DNA of 64,000 nt from CAZNXJ01 sp964577115 (GTDB lineage Bacteria; Planctomycetota; Planctomycetia; Pirellulales; Pirellulaceae). Of the stretch, positions 43,872 to 54,407 are shown piece after piece. Location of the stretch: contig CAZNXJ010000021.1 in assembly GCA_964577115.1 (NCBI GenBank), forward strand, positions 28,234 to 92,233. Direction: 5' to 3'. Position 1 is the stretch's first letter. Each line of letters starts with the position of its first letter. A model generated the notes under the pieces. It was not told the origin of the DNA, made no database searches, and was given only the letters and a program-made list of their open reading frames with translations. Made by a program: the position numbers and the translations under genes.

Positions 43872-44742
43872 GGCGATCAAGCGCATCGCGCGCTTGGAAC
43901 TACGCGCCCGGCATATCGTTGAAGGCTTCCTGTCGGGCATGCACCGCAGCCCGTATTTCGGGCAGTCGATCGAGTTCCGTCAGCATCGCGAGTACGTCGC
44001 GGGAGACGACCTGCGCCACGTCGACTGGAAAGTCTGGGCGCGCCAGGACCGCCTGTACGTAAAGCAGTACGAGGAAGACACGAACGTCCGGTGCACAATG
44101 CTCCTGGACGCGTCTGCCAGCATGGCGTACGGGCGGGGGACGTTCAACAAGTTCGATTACGCCTGCACGTTGGCGGCGAGCCTCGCGTACTTGATCCTCA
44201 AGCAACAAGACGCCGTCGGCGCCGTCTCGTTTGACGATCGCATCCGCGCGCAGGTGCCGCAGCGCAGCAAGCGCAATCATCTACAGGCGATCGTCGAGTC
44301 GTTTGGGGCTCAGTCGCCCCGCGACAAGACGGACATGGCGGGCGTCCTGCGCAGCGTGGCGGAAACGTACCCGCAGCGCGGCATGATGATCCTCGTCTCC
44401 GACCTGCTGGCCGACACGGATTCGACGCTGAAGGGCCTGCGTATGCTCCGGCAGCGCGGCCACGACGTGATGGTCTTCCACGTGATGGACGACGACGAGC
44501 TGGACTTTCCGTTCGCCGGACCGACGCGCTTCGAAGGGCTCGAAGTCGACGCCCGGCTGAACTGCAATCCCCGAGCGCTGCGCGAGGGCTACCTCGAGGC
44601 GCTCAACGCATTCCTGGAGAAGGTACGACACAATTGTGCCCGCAACGTGGTGGATTACGCGCTGGTGCGCACGAGCGATCCGCTCGACGCGGCTCTGGCG
44701 ACGTTTCTCAGCAACCGGCTGGGAATGCACCATCGGAACTAA
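43840..44742 (+). CDS. DUF58 protein with VWA-type metal site
   Basis: 300 residues, cytosolic. The DUF58 signature YVAGDDLRHVDWKVWARQ is near residue 53, and a VWA-like domain carries the MIDAS motif LLDASASM. It is the standard partner of MoxR ATPases in Bat-type and related clusters. Its start lies within the 3' end of moxR. BatA-like and membrane VWA genes follow on the same strand. It may hand clients or regulatory signals between MoxR and the membrane proteins. No export signal. Confidence 0.9.
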   Translation: MSDSKKYLHLEAIKRIARLELRARHIVEGFLSGMHRSPYFGQSIEFRQHREYVAGDDLRHVDWKVWARQDRLYVKQYEEDTNVRCTMLLDASASMAYGRGTFNKFDYACTLAASLAYLILKQQDAVGAVSFDDRIRAQVPQRSKRNHLQAIVESFGAQSPRDKTDMAGVLRSVAETYPQRGMMILVSDLLADTDSTLKGLRMLRQRGHDVMVFHVMDDDELDFPFAGPTRFEGLEVDARLNCNPRALREGYLEALNAFLEKVRHNCARNVVDYALVRTSDPLDAALATFLSNRLGMHHRN

Positions 44743-44861
44743 GCGGCGCGTCGGCGGCCGTTGGGCTCCGGGGCGTGAGCGCGTGGCGGTAGCGCGGACG
44801 CATTGACGCGGCACACGAAGCGACAATCGAGGGCAAGCCCCGCAGGGCGGCGAAAGCGGCG

Positions 44862-47198
44862 ATGTTTACATTTGGATTTCCGGCACTGACGTGGGCCTTC
44901 CTGCTGGCACTGGCGCCCCTGTTGATCCACTTGATCAACTTGCTGCGTCATCGCCGCGTGCAGTGGGCCGCGATGGACTTTCTGCTTCAAAGCTACAAGA
45001 AGCATCGCAAGTGGGTCTGGCTGCGCCAGTTCCTGTTGCTCGCGGCGCGCGTCCTGGCCATCGTTCTGCTCGTCGCGATGCTCGCGCAGTGGAAGCCTCA
45101 GCACCGCTGGTTTTCCAAGTTCAGCGGTGCCGCGGCTCATCACTACGTTCTGCTGGACGACAGCTATTCGATGTCCGAGCGGCGGGGCGAGGCGACGGCC
45201 TTCGATCAGGCTCTGTCGGTCGTTCGCGCCATCGCGGCGCGCGCCGAGTCGCAAGACGGCGTGCAGCGTTTCACGCTCATCCGCTTCTCACGTGCCGCCA
45301 CCGCGCCACCCGACGCCACCGAATCGAGCGAAGTGGCAGCTCAGGTCGCCGATCTGAATGCGGAGATCGTGAACGCAAACTTCGACGAGAAGCTCGAACA
45401 GCAGCGGCAGCGCTGGGTCACGAGCCAATTGGCGCCAAGCCCCGTTGCCGCACTGGACCTGGTCAAGCAGCTCGTAGCCGACGACGAAAGCCCGCAGAAA
45501 CTCGTTTACATCCTCTCCGACTTCCGCGCGAAAGAATGGCGCAACCCGGCGGAAGCGCGAGCGGCCTTGGAACAGCTCGAAGCGGGAGCGGCCGATATCG
45601 AGCTGATCAGTTGCGTGCGGCAGCCCGAAACCAACCTCGCGATCATCGACATGCAGCCGGACGCCGGACCGCGCGTGGCCGGTGTGCCGCTGTTCATGAA
45701 CGTCACGGTGAAAAATTATGGGCCTCAGGCCGCCGAGCGGGTGCAATTGAAGGTCCGTTCGCACTATTTCGACGAGCAGCGAACGGCCAGTGCAGCAGCG
45801 GGGGAATTTACATCCGAGACGGAGGATCTGCCCGTCGAGCTAATCGAAGTCATTCCGCCGGGCGAGACGGTTACGCGCCGTGTACAGGTATTCTTCCCGC
45901 GCCCCGGCCGCCACGCCGTCGAGGCGCTATTGCCTGACGATGCCGTGGCCGCGGACAACCGACGCTGGTGTGCGGTCACGTTTCGCACCGGCGAACCGGT
46001 GCTCGTCATCGACGGCGATCCGGCTCGGCGCGCGTCGTTTTACTTGACGTCGATTTTTCAGCCAGGCCCCCGAGCGAACACGGGGATCGAGCCACGCACC
46101 GAGCCGGCGACGTTCCTCCGCGACGCGTCCGAAGGCGCCCTCGATGAATTCGCCACCATCTATCTGCTGGACGTCGATCGGCTCGACACGCGCGCGATTG
46201 AAAACCTGGAAAAGTTTGTTAACGCGGGCGGCGGGCTGGCGATCTTTCTTGGCCCGCGCACGGATGTCCGCTTCATCAACGACCGGCTGTATCGGGACGG
46301 TGAAGGCTTGTTTCCCATGCCGCTCGAGCAACAGGACCTGATGCCGGTGCGTAAGGAGAACGAACCGGACATTAATATCGAAGGCACGGACCACCCGGTC
46401 TTCCGTGAACTGCTCGTCGGCCGCAACCCTCTGATACGGCTCGTGCACGTTGACCGCTATTTCGCACCACCGGAAGGCTGGAAGCCGCCAGAGAACTCAA
46501 CGGTCCGCACGATCGCTCAGCTGCGCAGCGGCGCGCCGCTCGCCGTGGAAAAAGCCGTCGGCGATGGGCGCGTGATCGTTTTCACGACCACGTACGAGCC
46601 GCTCTGGAATGACATTGTGCTGGGGCCCAACGCCTTGATCGCCCTACAGCTCCAGTCCTACCTGTCCCAGGGACGCCGCTATACGGAAACGCACCTGGTG
46701 GGCAAGCCGCTCGAGGTCGCGGTAAACACCGAGCAGTATCGCAGCGACCTGAAGTTCGTCGTGCCTGGCGCCGGTGCCGATACGCGGCTAGTTATTGATC
46801 GAACAGCGGCAGCGAGCGAATCGTCGGACGCGGTCGCTCGAGCACGTATCGGCACACCGCGGGGCGATAACCTGATGGGGGACACGGATCGAGCGGGCCT
46901 GTACGAAGCGTGGCTCACGCGGCTGGACGGCACCATTGAAGTGCAGCGCTTCGCCGTCAACGTCGATCCCTCGGAAGGCGATCTCGCACTGGCCGATTCG
47001 AAAGAACTGGTGACGCAGCTGGCAAGCGTGCAACCGAATTGGCGCTATGCCGACGAAACTCAATTTGAAGCCTTGAACCCCGCCAACCTGCCTCCGAGCC
47101 TGCAGCTCTTGGCGTTGCTCGTCGGATTGCTGCTGGTCGAACAGACGCTCAGCTATTCGGCCAGCTATCACTCCTCGCAGGGAGGCGCCCGCCAATGA
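44862..47198 (+). CDS. BatA-like membrane protein with VWA domain
   Basis: 778 residues. Two N-terminal transmembrane helices (about 8-27 and 56-77) flank the RHRRVQWAAMDFLL loop typical of the BatA/aerotolerance N-terminal domain. A VWA domain with MIDAS LLDDSYSMSE follows. Then come CARDB-like beta domains (MNVTVKNYGPQAAERVQLK) and a region resembling a glutamine-amidotransferase fold, ending with a helix near the C-terminus. It is anchored in the inner membrane with most of the chain outside. The stop overlaps the next gene in an ATGA. Confidence 0.87.
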   Translation: MFTFGFPALTWAFLLALAPLLIHLINLLRHRRVQWAAMDFLLQSYKKHRKWVWLRQFLLLAARVLAIVLLVAMLAQWKPQHRWFSKFSGAAAHHYVLLDDSYSMSERRGEATAFDQALSVVRAIAARAESQDGVQRFTLIRFSRAATAPPDATESSEVAAQVADLNAEIVNANFDEKLEQQRQRWVTSQLAPSPVAALDLVKQLVADDESPQKLVYILSDFRAKEWRNPAEARAALEQLEAGAADIELISCVRQPETNLAIIDMQPDAGPRVAGVPLFMNVTVKNYGPQAAERVQLKVRSHYFDEQRTASAAAGEFTSETEDLPVELIEVIPPGETVTRRVQVFFPRPGRHAVEALLPDDAVAADNRRWCAVTFRTGEPVLVIDGDPARRASFYLTSIFQPGPRANTGIEPRTEPATFLRDASEGALDEFATIYLLDVDRLDTRAIENLEKFVNAGGGLAIFLGPRTDVRFINDRLYRDGEGLFPMPLEQQDLMPVRKENEPDINIEGTDHPVFRELLVGRNPLIRLVHVDRYFAPPEGWKPPENSTVRTIAQLRSGAPLAVEKAVGDGRVIVFTTTYEPLWNDIVLGPNALIALQLQSYLSQGRRYTETHLVGKPLEVAVNTEQYRSDLKFVVPGAGADTRLVIDRTAAASESSDAVARARIGTPRGDNLMGDTDRAGLYEAWLTRLDGTIEVQRFAVNVDPSEGDLALADSKELVTQLASVQPNWRYADETQFEALNPANLPPSLQLLALLVGLLLVEQTLSYSASYHSSQGGARQ

Positions 47199-49987
47199 AT
47201 TTTCCCACCTGCCAGTTCCCGGAACTTTGGGCGCAAGCCGAAACGACATACTACCGCTTCAGCCGCTTCCAAGCCTTTAGCGAAGGCTGGCAGTGGCTGA
47301 TCGTGTTGGCGGTGTGCATCGCCATCGTGACGTATGTCGTGCTGATGTACCGCAAGGATAGCGTCGAGCTGCGTCCGGCGATTGCCATACTGCTGACCCT
47401 CCTGCGGATCGCCGCGTTCGCCGGGCTGCTGTTCTACTTCCTCGACCTCGAGAAAGGATCCGAACGGCGTCTGACGAAGAATTCGCGTGTCCTGATGCTG
47501 ATGGATACCAGCCAGAGCATGGGCATTCGCGATTTCGACGAGCAGCTGAAGGGGCTCGGTCCGAGTCGCGCCGAGCGTGTGGCGGCGATGATGGCCGACC
47601 ACAATGTGCTCGAAAAGCTGCGGCGCGACCATGACGTGACCGTCTACCGCTTCTCTGATACGCCGCAACCCGAAGAGATTGCGGCAACGGCCAAGCCCGT
47701 TGTTTCCAGTATCGACATCTCGCAGTCCGAGCGTGAGCGGCAGCAGCAAAGCTTTCGCCAGGCGCGCGTGACCGCGCAGGTCGGCCTGGGATTGCTCGCC
47801 GCAGCACTCGTCAGCCTGATGATTTATGGAATCGGCACGTGGCGACGAGGATACCGAGCGGCAGCGGGCGAGTCGGGGTCATGGAGCCTGCTGGCGGGTG
47901 TCGTCATGGGCCTGGCTGGCGTCGTGGTGCTCGGCGTAGCCCATTTGCGCGCGCCCGAAGTCGGTTTCGCTGCCATCGTCGGCCTGGAACCGCCTCAGTT
48001 CTCGGCTCCCTCCGAGGACACCAATGAGACCGAGGTGGCGGAGGTGGAGATCGATTGGCGGAACGAATTAACGCCCCGTGGCAAGGAAACTCGGCTTGGC
48101 GAAGCGATCCGGCACGTCGTCAATCAGCAACGAGGCAACCCGGTGGCCGGCATCGTCGTGGTGAGCGACGGGCAGGGCAATGCGGGCGTTCATTACAACG
48201 TCGGAGCGCTCGCCGCGCAGGATGCAGGAATTCCGGTCAGCACCATCGCGGTCGGCGGTGATCGACCGCCCGTCAACCTGCGCGTCGTGGACCTCGAAGC
48301 TCCGCCGCGTGTCTACCCGGGCGACAAGTTCGGATTGAAAGGTTTTGTGCAGGCCTTCGGCATGGCGGGACGCACGGTCACTGTCGAATTGCATTCGGCG
48401 CCGGCCGACCAGCCAGAAGGCGAGGGCGAAACGTTCGAAGACGACAAAGAGATCACGCTGGGTGAAGACGGCACGCCGCAGGCCATCGAATTCGAATCGA
48501 CGCCCGAAGCCGTGGGCAAGCGCCGCTACACACTCAAAGTTCTCGCGCCGCAGGAAGACCACGATCCGAACGACAACGCGCGGAGCGCGAACGTCGAGGT
48601 GGTGACGGAGAAGAACCGCGTGCTGCTGTTCGCGAGCGGCCCGACGCGCGAATATAACTTTCTCCGCAATCTGCTCTATCGCGATCGCGACACGACGTCC
48701 GACGTGCTGCTGCAAACAGGCGAACCCGGCATTTCGCAGGAAGCCGACGAGATACTCTACGAGTTCCCGCGCACGGCAGACGAATTGTTCGAGTACGACT
48801 GTATTGTCGCGTTCGATCCGGACTGGACGCAGCTCGATGAACAGCAGGTGCGGCTGCTCGAGCAGTGGGTATCTGAACAGGCGGGCGGCCTGATCCTCGT
48901 GGCGGGCGCGGTCCATACGCCCGAGTGGTCGCGTTTGCGCCGCGGGACGGATCGCCGCATCGATACGCTAAAGGGCTTGTATCCGGTTGTCTTTGCAAGC
49001 GAAGGCGCCGCGTCGATCGACCTGGGACGGATGGACGGCGATACCGCGTGGCCACTCGAATTTACCCGCGACGGCCTGGGCGAGAAGTTCCTCTGGCTCG
49101 ACGACGATGCGCTCAAAAGCGAACAGCTTTGGTCGTCCTTCGAAGGCGTGTTCGGCTACGTGGCAGTGCGGGACGTCAAGAGCGGGGCCCGGGTGCTGGC
49201 TCGCTTCTCCGATCCGCAGGAATCGTCGATCGGCAATGAACAGCCGGTGTATTTCGCGAGCCACTTCTACGGTTCCGGGCGAGTATTCTTCGCGGCCAGC
49301 GGCGAAATGTGGCGGCTGCGGGGCATCGACGAGAAGCTTTTCGAGACGTTTTACACCAAGTTGATCCGCTGGGCGTCGCAGGGGCGGCTACTCCGCGATT
49401 CCAACCGCGGCGTGTTGCTCGTCGACAAGGAACGTTGCTTCCTGGGCGACCGCATCGTCGTCTCGGCCGTGCTGTCCGACGCGCAGCGCCGGCCGCTCGA
49501 GGTAGCCCATGTCAACGCGTCGCTCATTCAACCAGACAATTCGCGCGTCCCCCTCCGGCTCCAGCGACTCAAGGAAGGCGCGCGCGAGGGCGAATACCAG
49601 GGTCAGTTCACGGCGATGCTCGAAGGCGACTACCGGATCGAGCTGGCTCCGCCGACCGGGCGCGCCGAGGATCTGCTGACACAGGAAGTCCGCTGCAGTA
49701 GCGCGCTGGCCGAAACGCGCCACCCGCTGCGCAACGATGCGGTGATGAAAGAAATTGCGGAAAAGACGGGCGGGCAGTTCTACGTCGGCCTGGACGCCGC
49801 GTTGGGATTGTCCGGGGATGTGGAGACGACCCTTTTCAACTCGCTGCCGCCCAAGGACCAAACGATCATTCTGCCCGGCACACCCGATCGGCAATTCAAG
49901 CAGTTGCTGTCGGGGTGGCTGCTGGGCCTGATCGCCGGCGTATTGTGCCTTGAGTGGCTCGTGAGGCGGCTCAACAAACTGGCTTAA
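47195..49987 (+). CDS. Large membrane VWA protein with VWA domain split by a transmembrane hairpin
   Basis: 930 residues. Helices lie at about 32-51 and 62-83, then a VWA domain with MIDAS MDTSQSM (104-110). At about 175-295 the VWA is interrupted by a charged segment and two more helices (196-214, 230-249) before it resumes with RLGEAIRHVVNQQRG and VVVSDGQGN (D325). Beyond are beta-rich domains and a class-I amidotransferase-like region (LLEQWVSEQAGGLILVAG), with a final helix near 907-925. The start overlaps the previous stop by four bases. It is the counterpart of VWA/GATase-like proteins common in planctomycete Bat-type operons. Confidence 0.83.
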   Translation: MNFPTCQFPELWAQAETTYYRFSRFQAFSEGWQWLIVLAVCIAIVTYVVLMYRKDSVELRPAIAILLTLLRIAAFAGLLFYFLDLEKGSERRLTKNSRVLMLMDTSQSMGIRDFDEQLKGLGPSRAERVAAMMADHNVLEKLRRDHDVTVYRFSDTPQPEEIAATAKPVVSSIDISQSERERQQQSFRQARVTAQVGLGLLAAALVSLMIYGIGTWRRGYRAAAGESGSWSLLAGVVMGLAGVVVLGVAHLRAPEVGFAAIVGLEPPQFSAPSEDTNETEVAEVEIDWRNELTPRGKETRLGEAIRHVVNQQRGNPVAGIVVVSDGQGNAGVHYNVGALAAQDAGIPVSTIAVGGDRPPVNLRVVDLEAPPRVYPGDKFGLKGFVQAFGMAGRTVTVELHSAPADQPEGEGETFEDDKEITLGEDGTPQAIEFESTPEAVGKRRYTLKVLAPQEDHDPNDNARSANVEVVTEKNRVLLFASGPTREYNFLRNLLYRDRDTTSDVLLQTGEPGISQEADEILYEFPRTADELFEYDCIVAFDPDWTQLDEQQVRLLEQWVSEQAGGLILVAGAVHTPEWSRLRRGTDRRIDTLKGLYPVVFASEGAASIDLGRMDGDTAWPLEFTRDGLGEKFLWLDDDALKSEQLWSSFEGVFGYVAVRDVKSGARVLARFSDPQESSIGNEQPVYFASHFYGSGRVFFAASGEMWRLRGIDEKLFETFYTKLIRWASQGRLLRDSNRGVLLVDKERCFLGDRIVVSAVLSDAQRRPLEVAHVNASLIQPDNSRVPLRLQRLKEGAREGEYQGQFTAMLEGDYRIELAPPTGRAEDLLTQEVRCSSALAETRHPLRNDAVMKEIAEKTGGQFYVGLDAALGLSGDVETTLFNSLPPKDQTIILPGTPDRQFKQLLSGWLLGLIAGVLCLEWLVRRLNKLA

Positions 49988-50085
49988 CCGCTGGGAGCCG
50001 AGGAGGTTCGATACCCAGGTTCGCCTTTCTCGTTTCCCGCCGGCTGGCATAAGATCTCTATTCGGACTGAGGTGACTCGCTGCTC

Positions 50086-52431
50086 ATGGCTACTACCGCT
50101 CGTCACACGCGCCTGGTACGACCGATCCGATCGCTGCTCAGCGGTCTGCGGTGGCGAATCCGCGCCTACGTCTGGGCCGACGGGCTGCTGAGCGCGCTGA
50201 TCTGGCTCGGCCTGATGTTCTGGATCAGTCTGGCGCTCGACTATTTCCCCGTGCTCGTGTGGGCCAGCGAGCTGTCGCGCCCCGTGCGGCTCGGACTCCT
50301 CGTCATTACCGGCGTCGTACTGGCCGGCATCCTCTTCCGCCGCATTCTCGCGCGGACGTTTGTGGGTCTTGCGGACCGTAGCATGGCGATCCTCATCGAA
50401 CGCCGGTATCCGCAGTTCCGTGACAGCCTCGTGACGACCGTCGAACTCTCACGGCGATCGCCCGAAGAATCCGAATTCGATCCGAAGTTGTTCGAGGAAA
50501 CGCGCGAACAGGCCATCGAACAGCTCGCGATCGTGCGCCTTCGCGAGGTGTTTCAGTTGCGGCCGCTCGTCGGCAAGTTCTTCCTCGCCGTGCTGCTCGC
50601 CCTGTCGATCGCCACGCTGTACATGGTGAACGCCGAAGTACTCGAGCTCGGTGCGCGCCGGCTGTACCTGCTGAGCGACGTAACGTGGCCGCGCCGAGCA
50701 CGCATCGACGTGGTCGGCGTCGGGATCGAACGAGTGTCACCGCGAACCGGCGAGATTTCGATTTCGGAAACGCTGCCATTCGTGGACGGGACGATCAAAG
50801 TAGCCCGCGGGACAAACGCGGTGCTCCGCGTCCGGGCCGACGCCCATGCCGAGCGTGTCCCCGCAACGTGCCGCATTTACTACACCATGCCCGACGGATC
50901 GCGCGGCCAGGTCAACATGCGTAGCGACGGTTTGGACCGTGACGGAGCCTATCACTTGTTCACATTCGCGGGAAAACCGTTCCAGGCGATTCTTGAAGAC
51001 GTTACCTTTGACGTCGTCGGATACGATCATCGCGTACGAAACTTTCGCGTGCAGGTCGTGGAAACTCCCGCGGTCGTCAGCACCGTGCTGCACTGCGAAT
51101 TCCCCGACTATCTCGTGGATCGCGAAACCGGGATCTGGCTGCCTCGCGAGGTGGAATACCGCTCGAGCGGAACGCAGCTACCGCGAGGGACGAAAGTCGT
51201 TATCCGCATGCGTTCGAATAAGGATCTTGAGCAGGTCGAGTTCTATCGGCCGGATACGAAGGAATCGCAGGTCGTGGATATCTCGCCGTCCGAGGATCGG
51301 CGCACGTTCGAGTACACGATTCCCGCCATCGAGGACAGCTTTGTGCTCGACGTTTCCCTCCGTGACACGGATAGCGTGCTGACCGATACACCGCACCGGG
51401 TCTTCGTGACGGCCGTCGAGGACCGGCCACCCGAGGTGAACGTCTTTGTACGCGGCATTGGAAGTGCGGTGACTCCGCAAGTAGTGCTGCCGGCGAGCGG
51501 TGAAGTCGTGGACGACTATGGCGTCGAGCAGCTCTGGTTCGAATTCGCAGTGAATGGCGGGCAGGCGATGCGTCAGGTCGTGCCGTTGACGAAGGACGGC
51601 AAGATCACGGCGGGGCTCGATTTTCGCGATATGCGATCGGCCAATCCGCCGTTGGAACTGGTCGCTGGCGACCGGCTGCGCGTCGCTATCAAAGCGCGCG
51701 ACCGCTACAATCTTGGCGACTCGCCGAACATCGGCACGGCCGAACAACTCGAATTGGAAGTGGTCACGCCGGACGAACTGCTGATTCGGCTTGATCGACG
51801 TGAACTTGCCGAACGCCGGCGTTTCGAACACATCCTGGACGAGATGCTGCAAATGCGCGACTCGCTGCTGCGAGTACAGTCCGAACTGCAAGGCAACGAG
51901 GAAGGGTCGGCCTTGGAGGCGGCGCTGGAACAGGAAGTAGAAATCGCGAGCGGAGAACAGCCGGGGCAGGGGATCAATCTGAGCGCCTTGCGTGCTCAGC
52001 AGGCGCTGCGGCAAAGCGAGAAATCGCGCGAAGAAGTGCTGGGCGTCGCCGCCTCGTTTCGCAGCATCCGTGACGAACTGGTAAATAACCGCGTTGATGC
52101 CGAGGACCGGCAAAGCCGCCTGGAAACCCGAGTGGCGGTTCCCCTGGAAACCATCGGCAATCAGCAGTTCCCCAAGCTTGATGCGAAACTCGAGGCGCTC
52201 GAAAAGGCGATCGAAGCGGGCCAGGACCAGGTGGCTGCCGCCGAGGCGGCGATCAACGAGTCGAACCTCGTGATCGCCGAATTGACGAGCGTGCTCGATG
52301 CGATGCTCGACATTGAATCCTATAACGAATTGATCGAGATCGTCCGGACGTTGATCGACGATCAGCAGCGGTTGCTCGAAGAAACCAAGAAAGCCCGCAA
52401 GCGGGGAGCCCTTGAGGAGCTGTTGAAATGA
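50086..52431 (+). CDS. DUF4175-like membrane protein with C-terminal coiled coil
   Basis: 781 residues. Two transmembrane helices at about 34-52 and 67-86, a conserved cytoplasmic loop (LADRSMAILIERRYPQFRDSLVTTVEL), a third helix near 166-184, then a long extracytoplasmic region of beta domains and a C-terminal coiled coil (from RRFEHILDEMLQMRDSLL). It resembles DUF4175/TIGR02302-type proteins, whose role is unknown. GAGGTG lies about 15 bases before ATG 50086, and a 98-base gap precedes it. It overlaps the next gene in an ATGA. It probably builds a periplasmic scaffold with the following coiled-coil proteins. Confidence 0.78.
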   Translation: MATTARHTRLVRPIRSLLSGLRWRIRAYVWADGLLSALIWLGLMFWISLALDYFPVLVWASELSRPVRLGLLVITGVVLAGILFRRILARTFVGLADRSMAILIERRYPQFRDSLVTTVELSRRSPEESEFDPKLFEETREQAIEQLAIVRLREVFQLRPLVGKFFLAVLLALSIATLYMVNAEVLELGARRLYLLSDVTWPRRARIDVVGVGIERVSPRTGEISISETLPFVDGTIKVARGTNAVLRVRADAHAERVPATCRIYYTMPDGSRGQVNMRSDGLDRDGAYHLFTFAGKPFQAILEDVTFDVVGYDHRVRNFRVQVVETPAVVSTVLHCEFPDYLVDRETGIWLPREVEYRSSGTQLPRGTKVVIRMRSNKDLEQVEFYRPDTKESQVVDISPSEDRRTFEYTIPAIEDSFVLDVSLRDTDSVLTDTPHRVFVTAVEDRPPEVNVFVRGIGSAVTPQVVLPASGEVVDDYGVEQLWFEFAVNGGQAMRQVVPLTKDGKITAGLDFRDMRSANPPLELVAGDRLRVAIKARDRYNLGDSPNIGTAEQLELEVVTPDELLIRLDRRELAERRRFEHILDEMLQMRDSLLRVQSELQGNEEGSALEAALEQEVEIASGEQPGQGINLSALRAQQALRQSEKSREEVLGVAASFRSIRDELVNNRVDAEDRQSRLETRVAVPLETIGNQQFPKLDAKLEALEKAIEAGQDQVAAAEAAINESNLVIAELTSVLDAMLDIESYNELIEIVRTLIDDQQRLLEETKKARKRGALEELLK

Positions 52432-54389
52432 GTCATCGCGAACCGGTCTACGTCCGCGTCTTCCGTTTGCTGGTCCTTGGTGTCACCCTATCACTGGGCA
52501 TGCTCGGCACAGCGTATGCGCAGCCGGGCAAGTCCGCTCAGGCGCCCGAGGAAGCGACAACCGAAGCGCCGGGCGACGAGCCCGCGGACGCGGCCGAGTC
52601 GGGGGCGACCGGAAAGCCGTCGGGCGAGGCCGAATTGGTGACGCGGCAAACGACCGTCGCCGACCGCTACGCGCGGCTGGAAAAGTTGATGTTCGACCTG
52701 TCGGCGCTCGAAGCGGCCGAGAACCCGCGCCGAGCGGCCTTGCTGCGGCAGGCCGTCCAGCAGTCGTCCGACGACCTGACTCGCAAGCAGCTCGAAACCA
52801 TCGCCCAGATGCTCGGCAAACGCGATTTCCGCCGCGCCGCCGAAGAACAGGAAGCGGTGCTCCAGAATCTGAATAAGCTGCTGGAACTGCTGCTCAGCGA
52901 AAACCGCCCTGATCGCCTCAAGAGTGAACAGGAACGGATTCGTGAATACATCAAGGAATTGGAACGCATCATCCGTTTGCAGGGGAGCGTTCAGGGACGC
53001 ACCGAAGGGGGCGTCGATCCGCAGAAGCTGGCCGAAGAGCAGGCGAAGGTCGCCGAGCGAACCGGGAAGCTCGCCAAGGAGATCCAGGAAAACGAAGAGC
53101 CCGCGGGGGCGTCCAACGAACAGCGATCGACCGAAGACGAGACGGAAGGCGACGAATTGGACACGCCGCGCGGCGAGGAAAAGGAAGATGGTTCGCAGCG
53201 TGGGAAGTCGGCCGAAGGCAAAGACGGAGAGCCCAGTGAGGTTGAAGAGTCCTCGGAAGGGGAGCAGGGGGGCGAGAAGCCTGACAACGAATCGCAGTCG
53301 GAATCTGAAGGGGAGAGCGGAGAAGAGAAGGAATCCTCCGACGAGTCCGAGGGCGAAACGCCGAAGCCGACGGACGGCGAACCGATGAATGGCGATCCAT
53401 CGCAGGGAGAGCCTCAGGAAGGGGATCCGCAAGACGGTCAGCCACAAGACGGCCAACCCCAGGAAGGACAGCCGCAGCAGGGCCAGCCCCAAGATGGACA
53501 ACCTCAGGAGGGTCAGCCTTCGGAGAGCGGCGAGCCTGGGGAACCGCCACCGCAGAATGAAAATCCCGCGCGGAAGCGAATTCAGGCCGCCGAGCAGCGA
53601 ATGCGCGAAGCGCAAAAGCGGCTCGAAGAGGCCAAACGCGAGGAGTCCCTGGAAGAGCAAGAGAAAGCGCGCGAGGAGCTGGCGAAGGCGAAAGCCGAGC
53701 TGGAAGAAATTCTGCGGCAGATGCGCGAAGAGGAAGTGGGGCGGATGCTCAGTCTGCTCGAAGGTCGCTTCCGCAAGATGCTGGAAATGCAGCTGAAGGT
53801 CTATGAATCAACCAAGCGGCTGGACCGGATTCCCGAAGCCGATCGCGGCCGCGACTTCGCGATTCTGGCGAATAACCTGAGCGGCGACGAACGGAAAATT
53901 GCGCTCGAAGCGGACAAGGCTCTGTTGTTGCTCCAAGAAGAAGGCTCGTCGATCGCGTTCCCGGAAACCGTCGAGCAGATTCGGGATGAAATGAACCTGG
54001 TTTCCGACCGGCTGGCCGAGGTCAAAGTCGGGATCCTTACGCAGCAGTCCCAGGAAGAAATCATTGCCGCGCTCGAGGAAATGATCGCGGCTCTGCAAAA
54101 AGCTCAGCAAGATCAGGAGCAGCGTCAGCAACAGCAGCAACAACAGCAGCAGATGCAGCCGGGCGACCCGGCGCTGGTCGATCGGCTGGCCGAGCTGAAA
54201 ATGATCCGCTCGCTTCAGATGCGCGTAAACACGCGCACGCAGCGGCTCGCCCGCCTGTTGGCCGACGAGGATGATCCGGTGGGGCAAGCGACGGACGAGG
54301 AGATCATCGAGGCGCTCGAAGTGCTGGCGGAACGCGAGCACCGGATACTTCAGATTACGCGCGACCTGATCTTGGAGAAGAACAAGTAG
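52428..54389 (+). CDS. Secreted coiled-coil protein with Gln/Gly/Pro/Glu low-complexity region
   Basis: 653 residues. A signal peptide (core VLGVTLSLGMLGTAYA) is followed by helices, then an acidic Ser/Glu/Gly-rich stretch (about residues 210-330) and about 50 residues of repeating QDGQPQEGQPQ-type units. Another long coiled coil comes next (AEQRMREAQKRLEEAKREE) and a short Gln run (QQQQQQQQQ near 570). No known family. The position right after the DUF4175-like gene, with a four-base overlap, argues for a joint structure. In similar operons such proteins are predicted periplasmic filaments or spacers, which is an inference. Confidence 0.75.
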   Translation: MSHREPVYVRVFRLLVLGVTLSLGMLGTAYAQPGKSAQAPEEATTEAPGDEPADAAESGATGKPSGEAELVTRQTTVADRYARLEKLMFDLSALEAAENPRRAALLRQAVQQSSDDLTRKQLETIAQMLGKRDFRRAAEEQEAVLQNLNKLLELLLSENRPDRLKSEQERIREYIKELERIIRLQGSVQGRTEGGVDPQKLAEEQAKVAERTGKLAKEIQENEEPAGASNEQRSTEDETEGDELDTPRGEEKEDGSQRGKSAEGKDGEPSEVEESSEGEQGGEKPDNESQSESEGESGEEKESSDESEGETPKPTDGEPMNGDPSQGEPQEGDPQDGQPQDGQPQEGQPQQGQPQDGQPQEGQPSESGEPGEPPPQNENPARKRIQAAEQRMREAQKRLEEAKREESLEEQEKAREELAKAKAELEEILRQMREEEVGRMLSLLEGRFRKMLEMQLKVYESTKRLDRIPEADRGRDFAILANNLSGDERKIALEADKALLLLQEEGSSIAFPETVEQIRDEMNLVSDRLAEVKVGILTQQSQEEIIAALEEMIAALQKAQQDQEQRQQQQQQQQQMQPGDPALVDRLAELKMIRSLQMRVNTRTQRLARLLADEDDPVGQATDEEIIEALEVLAEREHRILQITRDLILEKNK

Positions 54390-54407
54390 CGGCCTGCGAA
54401 GGAGCCC

